Positions 32,496 to 39,469 of a stretch of DNA of 64,000 nucleotides are shown in pieces (the first letter of the stretch is position 1; every line of letters begins with the position of its first letter). Source of the stretch: Quadrisphaera setariae (lineage in GTDB: Bacteria; Actinomycetota; Actinomycetes; Actinomycetales; Quadrisphaeraceae); NCBI RefSeq assembly GCF_008041935.1, contig NZ_VKAC01000014.1, positions 29,053-93,052 of the forward strand, written 5' to 3'. The translations under genes were made by a program, and so were the position numbers. The notes below the pieces were generated by a model. The model had not been told where the DNA came from and ran no database searches. It was given only the letters and a program-made list of their open reading frames with translations.

Positions 32496-33812
32496 CTACA
32501 GCCCCAGAGCCGTTGCCGCGTTGTCGGTCCAAGCGTGTGAGACCCGCACGTATCCGCCCAGGGAGGCCATCGAGCGGTGCCGGGTCTGGTGGGCGATCGC
32601 GCGGTCGCTCGAGCCCCGCAGGTGGGCGTAGGTGACGAACCCTGCCCGCAGGGAGTGCCCGCTGTACCCCGTCGTCGGGGCGCCGGTGCGGGCCAGGGCG
32701 CCTTTGACGAGGGTGGTCACCGATTCTGGGTGCAGGCGGCGCTGAGCTGGACGGTTGGCCTTGGTGACGCCGCGGAACACCGGGCCCTCGGTGATGTCGG
32801 CGAGCTCGAGCCAGCGCTGCATCGCCAGGACGGGGCAGCGGTCGGGGTTGCCGGCGCGGGGCAGGACGACGAGCTCGGCGCGGCTGCCGGTCTGGTTGGT
32901 CTTGGATCGCGGTAGGGACAGCACCAGGCCGTTGGGGTGCTCGGCGACGTCGGCGACCTCCAGGGCTGCCAGCTCGCTGCGGCGTAAGGCGCCCACGAAG
33001 CCGACCAGCAGCAGCGCGCGGTCACGCGCCCCGGTCAGATCCGGCTCCGGTGCTCGGACTGCTGCCCTCGAGGGGCGCCCCGACGCGGTCAAGGCTGGCG
33101 CGGGCCAGGTCCTGGTGACCGGACAGGCCGCCAGCACGTCAAACAGCAGCGGCGGCATCAGCGGGGCCGCCTGCTGCGGCGGGGCGCCGTGGAGGCGGCG
33201 GATGCCTTCCCAGACGGCCATGACCCGGGGGTGGGTGGCGGGGTCGGGGTGGCCGGCGCTGGCGTGGGCGAACTTGATCGAGCTCAAGCGCCGGGACAGG
33301 GTGCCGACCTTCGCGCCGGCCTCGGCCAGCGCGACCAGGTAGCCGGTCAGCGCTGAGGGAGAAGCGGGCATCGGCTCTGCGGCGTGGGTGGTGCACCAGG
33401 TGGTGAAGTCGGCCCAGTCGAAGCGGTACCCGCGCAGGGTGTTCTCCGCCCGGGCGGCGCGGGCGTAAGCCGCCTCGCGCTCGGGCAACCCCGCCAGCTG
33501 TGGCAGCACTCCGAGCGAGGCCAGCTCCAGCTGCCCCTCGATCGCCGCTCCATCGAGGACGGCTTCGTCGCCAAGGTCCTCATCGACGCTGTCGCGATCA
33601 TCGCCGTCCACGGCGATGCCGGTATCCAGCCCCGGGACGATCTCAGGAGCGAAGCCGTCGTCGACCACGCCGTCGAGGCCGACGCTCTCGGAGGCGTCGA
33701 CGTCGGCGTCGGCATCGACACCGGGAGAGGCGGGGAAGGCCACCACCTGACGGTAGGCGCCGCCCCCGACCGTGCGGGAAAGGTTGCCGGCATAGGACGG
33801 GATTCCCCTCAT
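32496..33812 (-). CDS. Tyrosine recombinase / integrase
   Basis: A site-specific recombinase of 438 residues. Catalytic residues are recognisable: Arg in ALRRSELAAL, Lys in RSKTNQTG, HSLRAGF (HxxR), His in HQTRHRSMASLGGY and the Tyr nucleophile in GGYVR. An N-terminal SAM-like core-binding domain spans about 115-200. It is preceded by an acidic Asp/Val-rich extension of about 100 residues that is unusual for the family. It probably integrates and excises the mobilizable element to its right. The adjacent attachment site was not identified and no tRNA gene is next to it. Confidence 0.92.
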   Translation of the reverse strand: MRGIPSYAGNLSRTVGGGAYRQVVAFPASPGVDADADVDASESVGLDGVVDDGFAPEIVPGLDTGIAVDGDDRDSVDEDLGDEAVLDGAAIEGQLELASLGVLPQLAGLPEREAAYARAARAENTLRGYRFDWADFTTWCTTHAAEPMPASPSALTGYLVALAEAGAKVGTLSRRLSSIKFAHASAGHPDPATHPRVMAVWEGIRRLHGAPPQQAAPLMPPLLFDVLAACPVTRTWPAPALTASGRPSRAAVRAPEPDLTGARDRALLLVGFVGALRRSELAALEVADVAEHPNGLVLSLPRSKTNQTGSRAELVVLPRAGNPDRCPVLAMQRWLELADITEGPVFRGVTKANRPAQRRLHPESVTTLVKGALARTGAPTTGYSGHSLRAGFVTYAHLRGSSDRAIAHQTRHRSMASLGGYVRVSHAWTDNAATALGL

Positions 33813-33853
33813 TATCCCGTGCTACCGCGCCAGCGCGACACGCCGCAGCGCTC

Positions 33854-33888
33854 TGCTAGCGCCTAGCACTGCGCTGCGCGCTGCTAGG
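33854..33888. promoter_or_regulatory. CTAG-containing inverted repeats before the RHH gene
   Basis: TGCTAG-N3-CTAGCA at 33854-33868 followed by a further TGCTAGG at 33882-33888, just upstream of the start at 33897. CTAG is rare in GC-rich actinobacterial DNA. The site lies in the divergent interval between the recombinase and the RHH-YfbU gene and probably is its autoregulatory operator. Confidence 0.55.
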
Positions 33889-33896
33889 TTGCTGCC

Positions 33897-34841
33897 ATGG
33901 CGCAGCTCAACATCCGCATCGACGAGGCCGCCCGCGCCGGGCTGGACGCCTACGCCGAAGCCCGCGGCATCGCCACCGGCGACCTCGTGCGTCAGCTCAT
34001 CGACCAGGCGATCAAAGATCCTGGCGCCGCCGGAGCCGAGGGCTACGTCAACCCCTACAACCACACCCGCCCCGCCACCCTGAGCTACGTCGAGCGGCGC
34101 ACCCTGGCCATGCAGCACCGCATCCTGGCGCTGCTGGGCACGCGACCCTCCGGGCAGACAACGGGGCAGAACTTCGGGCAGCGCGCCAACCCGTCACATG
34201 GCGCGGCGGGGCGCGCCGTCGAGGACCAGTGGGGCGAGCGCTTCGACCCCATGGACCTGGCCGACGGCGACGCCGGCAGTCACCTGCGCGCCGCCGAAGC
34301 CCTCGAGCACGGCTACACCGCGGAGTACCCCGACCTGTTCGTGGCCATGGAGCCCGAGCTGAGCGACCAGGCCTGTGACCTGGTCCACGAGATCCTCACG
34401 ATGTTCCGCGTCCTGCAGTTCGCCTGGTCCCAGCTGGCGCCCGATGAGCAGCAGGCCATCGAGCGCAGCGAGCGCTACGCCCAAGACATGCTGAGTTTTC
34501 GCGGCTTCGACGCCAACGATCCCGTCGAGTCCCGGCTGCTCGGCTACGCGCGCTACCTGCTCAGCAAGGGCCTCTACGTCGACCTGCGCGAGACCTTCGC
34601 CGCCCACGACGACGGCAACTCCCACGCCCGTCAGCTGGGTCTCTACCAGCGACTGCTGGCGGCCTACCGGCCCCTGTGGCGCGCCAAGCAGGACGAGGCC
34701 GTTCGCGGCTTCGGCCTGGGACGTGGCGCACTGACCCTGACCGCCGAAGAGCTGCACGGCCTGGCCAGGGCCTCGATGCTGCCCAGGACCCGCCTGGCTA
34801 CGAACCCGCCCGCAGGCGACGGCGGTTCTGCCGTCTCATGA
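33897..34841 (+). CDS. RHH (CopG/Arc-like) DNA-binding protein with YfbU-like C-terminal domain
   Basis: A protein of 314 residues. Residues 1-40 form a ribbon-helix-helix domain (QLNIRIDEAARAGLDAYAE, then GDLVRQLIDQAI). After a linker, residues about 150-280 resemble YfbU: LVHEILTMFRVLQFAWSQL, FRGFDANDPVESRLLGYARYLL and LYQRLLAAYRPLW. YfbU proteins are linked to toxin-induced death in Escherichia coli, and RHH domains are typical antitoxin or operator-binding modules. Its stop overlaps the start of a DUF3800-like gene (ATGA), so the two are coupled and may form a toxin-antitoxin-like pair. Confidence 0.75.
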   Translation: MAQLNIRIDEAARAGLDAYAEARGIATGDLVRQLIDQAIKDPGAAGAEGYVNPYNHTRPATLSYVERRTLAMQHRILALLGTRPSGQTTGQNFGQRANPSHGAAGRAVEDQWGERFDPMDLADGDAGSHLRAAEALEHGYTAEYPDLFVAMEPELSDQACDLVHEILTMFRVLQFAWSQLAPDEQQAIERSERYAQDMLSFRGFDANDPVESRLLGYARYLLSKGLYVDLRETFAAHDDGNSHARQLGLYQRLLAAYRPLWRAKQDEAVRGFGLGRGALTLTAEELHGLARASMLPRTRLATNPPAGDGGSAVS

Positions 34842-35614
34842 CTCCCCAGAACCGCTCTGGGCGGCGCGCCTCAACGACTATCTCCGGGTCTGCCCAGCGG
34901 GCACGCTCAGCCAGCCAGCTCGTCGCCTTCGTCGATGAGTCCTCCCGCCGCCTCGGCGCCAGCGCGCACGCCGGTGGCTTCACCGCTCGCGTGCGCGGTG
35001 CGTCAGCCGATGATGCAGGCAGCCCCGCGCTCGACGCGCGGGGCACTGAGCGGCCCCTCGGGCCTGCGCTCTTAGCCCAGCCCGGGGAACGCATCTACCT
35101 CATGGCTGCTGCCATCTGCACCGCCGAGGAGCAGGAGCGACTGCGCGCGGCCCTGCGGGGACTGCTGCTGCCGCGCCAGGACCGCCTGCACTGGCGCGAC
35201 GAGAGCGAGGCACGTCGACTGCAGATCACTGCGGGCATCGCTGCCCTCAGCGCTGCACTGCACTCCGTCGTCGTCGTGGCCGCGCCCGTTCCCGACGCCA
35301 AGCAGGAGCGCGCCCGCCGTCTGTGCCTGGAGACGCTGCACCCAGCCCTGGAGGCCCACGGGGTCAGCCTCATCGTCCAAGAACAGCGCACCCCGCAGCA
35401 GAACCGCCGCGACCTGCAGATGGTCGACGCCCTGCGCTCGGCGCACCTGCTGTCCGCCGCCGTCCGCGTCGAGTTCGCCCAGCCCATCGAAGAGCCACTG
35501 CTGTGGCTGCCCGACACCATCGCGGGGGCCGCAGGCCTGGCACGAGAGGGGCACCCTGAGCACCTGGCCAGGCTCTCGCTGGCGATCCAGCACCACGACG
35601 TGCCGATGCGCTGA
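34838..35614 (+). CDS. DUF3800-like protein (RNase H-like fold)
   Basis: A protein of 258 residues coupled by a 4-bp overlap to the RHH-YfbU gene. After a basic Ser/Arg-rich start it has LVAFVDESSRRLG, then YLMAAAIC, LRAALRGLLLPRQDRLHWRDE, and near the C-terminus LWLPDTIAGAAG. The spaced acidic residues (VDES, HWRDE, PDTIAG) match the layout of DUF3800 proteins, which are predicted RNase H-fold nucleases found on mobile elements. This assignment is by motif resemblance. It may act as the effector whose expression or activity is controlled by the RHH partner. Confidence 0.65.
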   Translation: MTPQNRSGRRASTTISGSAQRARSASQLVAFVDESSRRLGASAHAGGFTARVRGASADDAGSPALDARGTERPLGPALLAQPGERIYLMAAAICTAEEQERLRAALRGLLLPRQDRLHWRDESEARRLQITAGIAALSAALHSVVVVAAPVPDAKQERARRLCLETLHPALEAHGVSLIVQEQRTPQQNRRDLQMVDALRSAHLLSAAVRVEFAQPIEEPLLWLPDTIAGAAGLAREGHPEHLARLSLAIQHHDVPMR

Positions 35615-35709
35615 AGGCCGCTCGTTTCGGCGTGGCAGCGGCAGAGTGAGAGCGCAGCGTGTCCACGAGAGCGCACATGATGATCGCTAGCCAGAGCCAG
35701 ACAGCGCGA

Positions 35710-35745
35710 AGGCCGGGTCCCGTCGTCCGGCGGGGGTCCCGGCCT
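35710..35745 (+). terminator. GC-rich hairpin after the DUF3800-like gene
   Basis: AGGCCGGG / CCCGGCCT arms separated by 20 nt that can extend the stem through a GTCCC/GGGGT pairing. It lies about 95 bp past the DUF3800-like stop and is followed by CACTT, so it may be its terminator. Confidence 0.5.
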
Positions 35746-36057
35746 CACTTCCCAACCCCCAGCGGGAGCGGGCTACCACCAGTCTAGCGCGTTTGCCCTT
35801 GATGACGACGGGATGCAGCACGCTCCAGCTGGCAGTCCCTCCATCGGCGCTACCTACGCGAAACCTGAGCGTTGGCCGCCAAGCGAGCACTCATCGTCTC
35901 AGAACCTAGGAAGTGACACGGTTGCTCACCGAAAGCACGCGGAGGCCTTCGCGCAGCGATCGCAAGGTGGGGCGAGAGTCCGGCCGGCCGCCGTCAGAGC
36001 CTTCGCGGTCACAGGCAACAGACGTGCAGACTCATGGACCGGGCGGCACCACCCGAT

Positions 36058-36079
36058 CGTGATAGCATGGGCTATCACG
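36058..36079. promoter_or_regulatory. Operator palindrome of the zeta toxin-antitoxin operon
   Basis: Perfect inverted repeat CGTGATAGC-N4-GCTATCACG, directly before the AAGGAGG site (36083-36089) and ATG (36094) of the HTH antitoxin. Position and AT-rich arms fit autoregulation by the antitoxin. Confidence 0.75.
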
Positions 36080-36093
36080 GGCAAGGAGGCGGC

Positions 36094-36555
36094 ATGACTC
36101 TCATCAACGATCTGCCTGCGGCGCGCACCCTGGTGAGGCTTCATCACCAGAGCGAGATCGTCGACATGGATGAGCGCCGCGCCATGCTGCAGCTCGCTGC
36201 GGGTGGGGTGAGTCAGCGCGAGATCGCCGCCCTTCTGGGCGTGACCCAGCCCACGGTGAACGGCATCCTGAAGCGAGCTGCGAACCTGCCGCAGCCTGCG
36301 GAGGGCTTCTCCAGTGCGACGCCGATGGAGGCCTGCAAGCGGTACGCCGCCGGCCTGCTCGCACGGGATCAGTTGGTCGACGAGCTGGTGCGCTTCCCCT
36401 ACGCCGCGGTCGAGCGTGACCCCTTCGACGACTTCAGTGCCGACCCGCCAGGGGCGTGGTCGGAGGTGGAAGACGCCGAGGGGCTCGGTCTGATCGAGGA
36501 GGACGTCTACGAAGAGATTTTCAACCGGCGCCACCCTGCCCCCGAAGGCCAGTGA
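36094..36555 (+). CDS. HTH antitoxin-like protein of zeta toxin
   Basis: A protein of 153 residues. The segment MLQLAAGGVSQREIAALLGVTQPTVNGIL is a clear helix-turn-helix near residues 30-60. The C-terminal half is acidic and helical (DPFDDF, VEDAEGLGLIEEDVYEEIF), as expected for a domain that neutralises a toxin. The start ATG 36094 has a strong AAGGAGG site. Its stop overlaps the GTG of the zeta-like toxin gene by 4 bp, the order and coupling of PezAT and related systems. It probably represses its own promoter via the palindrome just upstream. Confidence 0.82.
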   Translation: MTLINDLPAARTLVRLHHQSEIVDMDERRAMLQLAAGGVSQREIAALLGVTQPTVNGILKRAANLPQPAEGFSSATPMEACKRYAAGLLARDQLVDELVRFPYAAVERDPFDDFSADPPGAWSEVEDAEGLGLIEEDVYEEIFNRRHPAPEGQ

Positions 36556-37802
36556 GCAACCCCAGCGACGGCGCCGGTGGCAGTGCCGGTGGTGGTGCTG
36601 GCCGCGCGGTGAGTGACCTCGACGCTCAGGTGGCCGCGCACATGGCGCAGGTCCGCCGCCTGAGCCGAGCTGGCGGACCGCTGTCGGTGGAAGGGTCGAC
36701 GGCGACGACGAATGTCGGTGCCTGGTTCAGGGGCGGAGAACCCACACCCCTCAGACGGCGACTGCACCGGCAGCTGCTCGTCGAGGCCAACGCAGGTGCT
36801 CGAGCCGACCAGGAGCGGCACGCCATCGTCATGGCCGGGCCCCCCGGCGCCGGCAAGTCCACGGTGCGGGTTCCGTTCATGGCAGCCGAAGGTCTGGACC
36901 CGGCGTCCTACACCGTCATCGACGCCGACCACTTCAAGGAGGGGCTGGTCCACGCGGCCCTGGCGGATGGCTCCTACGAGCGGTTCATCAAGCCCAGCGA
37001 GATCCGACAGTTAGAGGCTGCGGGGGAGCGGTTCTTCCCCTTGGAGATGTCCGCGCTGCTGCAGGAGGAGTCCGGTCTGCTGGCGCGGGCGCAGCAGCGT
37101 CAGCTGCTGCGGGCAGGTGCCAACGTCATCATCGACACGGTCCTGTCGAACCCCGACAAGGCGGTCGAGCTGGGCGGCCGGCTGGAGGCGATGGGCTACA
37201 CCGTGACGGTCCTGGACGTGGAGGTCTCCGCCGAGCTCTCCCAGGCGCGCATCGAGCACCGCTGGGCTCTGGCCTACCGCGAAGCACTCACCGGTGTGGG
37301 CAGCGCTGGCGGTGGCCGCTGGGTGCCCTCGGAGTACGCCCGCCAGGTCTTCGACGGCCCACAGGGCCCGGGTGGCCCCTCGCGTTCAGAGGCGGCCGCG
37401 GCCGGGCTGGCACAGACCTGCCCGGCGGTCCTGCGCTACCAGGTTCTCCGCACCCCGGGGGGCCGAGAGCAGGTCCTCCAGGGCCAGCCCCAGCTCGAGG
37501 TCGACCTGGCGCGCAGCGGCCCGGGAGGGCCCCTGCAGCCGGTTGCTCGCTCGACCCGCAGCGTGGCGGCACCAACGGCACCGGGCGACGGCCGCCAGTC
37601 CTCGGCGCCGGTCCAGTCGGGCCGGACGGACCCGCCGCGTGGGCCGGCGTCGATGTCCTTGGCTGATCGCGTCACGCGGCAAGCGCAGTTCCGTGAGGCG
37701 GCACAGCGCAGCGCTGCCGCACCAGGCTGGACGTCGCCGGCTGGGCGCGGGCCTAACCTGAGTCCGGGAGGGAAGCCGCGCGGTCCTGGCGGCTCTCGGT
37801 GA
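36552..37802 (+). CDS. Zeta-toxin family kinase
   Basis: A protein of 416 residues. The P-loop AGPPGAGKST lies at about 95-104, then VIDADHFKE (the zeta-type substrate Asp region) and VIIDTVLSNPDKA near 195. Zeta toxins phosphorylate UDP-N-acetylglucosamine or related nucleotides and block wall synthesis unless bound by their antitoxin. The C-terminal 130 residues are Pro/Ala/Gly-rich low complexity, unusually long for the family, as on conjugative-element versions in actinobacteria. It starts at GTG 36552, overlapping the antitoxin stop; GTG 36609 is an alternative. It likely stabilises the mobilizable element. Confidence 0.88.
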   Translation: MSNPSDGAGGSAGGGAGRAVSDLDAQVAAHMAQVRRLSRAGGPLSVEGSTATTNVGAWFRGGEPTPLRRRLHRQLLVEANAGARADQERHAIVMAGPPGAGKSTVRVPFMAAEGLDPASYTVIDADHFKEGLVHAALADGSYERFIKPSEIRQLEAAGERFFPLEMSALLQEESGLLARAQQRQLLRAGANVIIDTVLSNPDKAVELGGRLEAMGYTVTVLDVEVSAELSQARIEHRWALAYREALTGVGSAGGGRWVPSEYARQVFDGPQGPGGPSRSEAAAAGLAQTCPAVLRYQVLRTPGGREQVLQGQPQLEVDLARSGPGGPLQPVARSTRSVAAPTAPGDGRQSSAPVQSGRTDPPRGPASMSLADRVTRQAQFREAAQRSAAAPGWTSPAGRGPNLSPGGKPRGPGGSR

Positions 37803-38328
37803 GATGACGCCGTGGCGGCCGCCGTCATGGTCGTCCTCGTGGTCGACGTCGTGGTCGGCGTCGCGGTGAGGGGTCTGACGGCTGCTGGTGGCCGGCGGTG
37901 GTGGTGTAGGCCCTACAGCAGGTGGAGAACCGCTGAGCGCGAGGAGCGCCCGCTGGAACCGGGGCCCACGTCGAGCACTCTCGTGGGCTCGGTAGTGCCC
38001 GTGGCGGATGACTCCACCACCGCGGGACCCCTCCCCCTTCCAGGGCCTCCCTAGACCCAGCGCCCGCGACTGGTGGGGGGACGCGCAGCCCGCCGCCAGT
38101 GGTCGACCCATCGCGCCGAGGGGCGCATCCGGCGCCCCGAGGGATTACTGATGCTGGCGGCCGGGGCGCTTGCGCCCCGGCCGCCAGTGCTAGTGAACCC
38201 ACGTGCTGCCCGCTCACGGATTGACGTGGTGTCGGTCGGTCGGGGCATGCTGTCCTGATCCACGACCGCATCTCGACCGCCTCTGGATCGGTCCGCGGTG
38301 CAGAGGCAGGGCCGAAGGGAGGCGTCAC
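37803..38328. other. Intergenic region with very strong hairpin
   Basis: About 525 bp between the zeta toxin and a small membrane protein. No credible gene. It contains GGGGCGC-N5-GCGCCCC near 38119-38137 and the 16-bp perfect hairpin 38154-38187, listed separately. Confidence 0.5.
38154..38187. terminator. 16-bp perfect hairpin
   Basis: CTGGCGGCCGGGGCGC at 38154-38169 and its exact complement at 38172-38187 with only TT between. It is by far the strongest stem in this part of the window. It most likely terminates the toxin operon, but its position 780 bp before the mobilization genes also allows a replication or transfer role. Confidence 0.6.
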
Positions 38329-38535
38329 ATGCAGGCCATGACGACGTTCCTGTTCGCCATTGCCATCGCGGTGTTCCTGTTCTGCCTCCGCGTGCTGGCC
38401 ATGATTGTCGTGCTGCTGGTCCGGGTGCTGTGGGCGTTGCTGCTAGCGAGCCTGAGGCTGCTGTCGTGGCTGCTGGGCCTCGTCGTCGACGGCGGTACCG
38501 AGGTCTTCGCCCGGGCCAGGGCCCGTCGCGCCTGA
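38329..38535 (+). CDS. Small two-span membrane protein
   Basis: A protein of 68 residues that is almost entirely hydrophobic from residue 6 to 52 (FLFAIAIAVFLFCLRVLAMIV and a second helix LLASLRLLSWLLGLVV), with an Arg-rich C-terminus. ATG 38329 follows GAAGGGAGG. No family is assigned; similar tiny proteins are common on actinobacterial conjugative elements. Its 3' end overlaps the opposite-strand HTH gene by about 93 bp, so one of the two annotations may need trimming. Confidence 0.55.
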   Translation: MQAMTTFLFAIAIAVFLFCLRVLAMIVVLLVRVLWALLLASLRLLSWLLGLVVDGGTEVFARARARRA

Positions 38536-38967
38536 GTCATCCGAGGCCGAGGCGTCCTCGGCCCCGGCGGCGAGCTCGGCGGTGCTGGCGGTTCCCGCGG
38601 AGCGGGGTCGACGAGGGAAGAACTGGGCCACCTCATCGCGGGACAGCCCGAACGCATTGGTGAGCTCTCGCTGGCTGAACCCAAGGTCGCGCAGCGTCTG
38701 CAGCGCATCGCGTGCGTCTGCGCTGGCACGTCGCACAGCTTCCAAGGACTTGGCGCCGGCGTTGATCGCCTGGCGCTTGCGCGCCAGAGCACTCTCTTCG
38801 CGCTCGAGCAGGGATCGGCCGCTGTCAGCATCGCGGGTGTCGGGGAAGACCATGGCCGCACGGTAGCGGCGCCGGCCCTGCGGGCCAGTCGCCGGGCCGG
38901 TCGGCGGGTGCTCACCGAGGGTGTCCGGCCCATCGTCTATGGTGCCGACCACCGGAGCAGCAAGCAT
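38443..38967 (-). CDS. HTH-containing protein divergent from mobilization genes
   Basis: Up to 174 residues. The central part has a charged coiled stretch (LLEREESALARKRQAINAG) followed by a helix-turn-helix-like LRDLGFSQRELTNAFGLSRDEVAQF near residues 92-117, then a low-complexity Ala/Ser/Gly/Pro tail that overlaps the opposite-strand small protein. The start may be ATG 38967, next to the palindrome 38968-38988, or ATG 38853. It is a plausible regulator of the mobilization operon or a relaxosome accessory protein. Not a recognised family. Confidence 0.6.
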   Translation of the reverse strand: MLAAPVVGTIDDGPDTLGEHPPTGPATGPQGRRRYRAAMVFPDTRDADSGRSLLEREESALARKRQAINAGAKSLEAVRRASADARDALQTLRDLGFSQRELTNAFGLSRDEVAQFFPRRPRSAGTASTAELAAGAEDASASDDSGATGPGPGEDLGTAVDDEAQQPRQQPQAR

Positions 38968-38988
38968 AGCAAATGTTAAACATTTGCT
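38968..38988. promoter_or_regulatory. AT-rich palindrome in the divergent HTH/mobC region
   Basis: Perfect inverted repeat AGCAAATGT-TAA-ACATTTGCT. It directly abuts the upstream start of the minus-strand HTH gene and precedes the mobC-relaxase operon, so it is a good candidate operator for both. Confidence 0.7.
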
Positions 38989-39036
38989 GGTCTAGCGGCT
39001 TCGCCGCAGACCGTTATGGGCTCCGCCCAAACCCGT
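38989..39036 (+). other. Candidate origin of transfer (oriT)
   Basis: Between the palindrome and mobC are two small stems, GCGGC-TTC-GCCGC (about 38995-39007) and TGGGC-TCC-GCCCA (about 39017-39029), in a short non-coding gap immediately upstream of mobC and a MOBP relaxase. Transfer origins of MOBP elements usually sit exactly here with hairpins beside the nic site. The nic sequence itself is not identifiable by eye. Confidence 0.45.
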
Positions 39037-39050
39037 TAGGAGGTGGTCCC

Positions 39051-39467
39051 GTGGCACGTCGCGCCGCCTCCGATGGCCGTGAGGTCTTCAAGGCCCTGCG
39101 ACTGACGACGATGGACTGGGAGCGCATTCAGCAGCGCATGGCGCTGGCTGGGACTTCGAACTTCAGCGCTTACGCGCGACGTGTTCTGGTCGACGGGGAG
39201 CTGCGCGTGCAGACGGTCGCGTTCGACGCGGAGGTGCTGCGCGCGGAGCTCGGGCGGATCGGCAACAACCTCAACCAGATCGCCCGCCACGCGAACACGG
39301 AGTCATCGCTGACGCTGTCGGAGGCCGTCGCTGCACGTCGGCTGATGCAGGAGGTGCAGCAGCTCCTGAGTGCGGCCACCCGCCCGCAAGATCGCGTCAA
39401 CGAACGCACCGAAGACCGCACCGAAGACCGCACCGAAGACCGCACCGTCGAGACGGGCGGGGACTAG
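39051..39467 (+). CDS. mobC: MobC-like relaxosome accessory protein
   Basis: A protein of 138 residues. An RHH-like N-terminus (LRLTTMDWERIQQRM, then NFSAYARRVLVDG) is followed by the MobC family core IGNNLNQIARHAN near residue 80. Such proteins bind oriT and help the relaxase open the nic site. GTG 39051 is chosen because of the TTAGGAGGTGG site just upstream. The C-terminus carries a 12-bp DNA repeat encoding (RTED)n. It is immediately followed by the relaxase gene. Confidence 0.9.
   Translation: MARRAASDGREVFKALRLTTMDWERIQQRMALAGTSNFSAYARRVLVDGELRVQTVAFDAEVLRAELGRIGNNLNQIARHANTESSLTLSEAVAARRLMQEVQQLLSAATRPQDRVNERTEDRTEDRTEDRTVETGGD
39405..39446 (+). repeat. 12-bp tandem repeat in mobC
   Basis: CGCACCGAAGAC repeated three and a half times in frame, encoding a charged RTED repeat at the MobC C-terminus. 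A slippage-prone track. Confidence 0.9.
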
Positions 39468-39469
39468 CG

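Larger units (their letters stand above)
35615..36093. other. Intergenic region with terminator-like hairpin and operator
   Basis: About 480 bp without a gene. It holds the hairpin at 35710-35745, a CTAGGAAGTG motif at 35906-35915 shared with 29257-29266, and the palindrome at 36058-36079 before the antitoxin gene. Confidence 0.5.
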
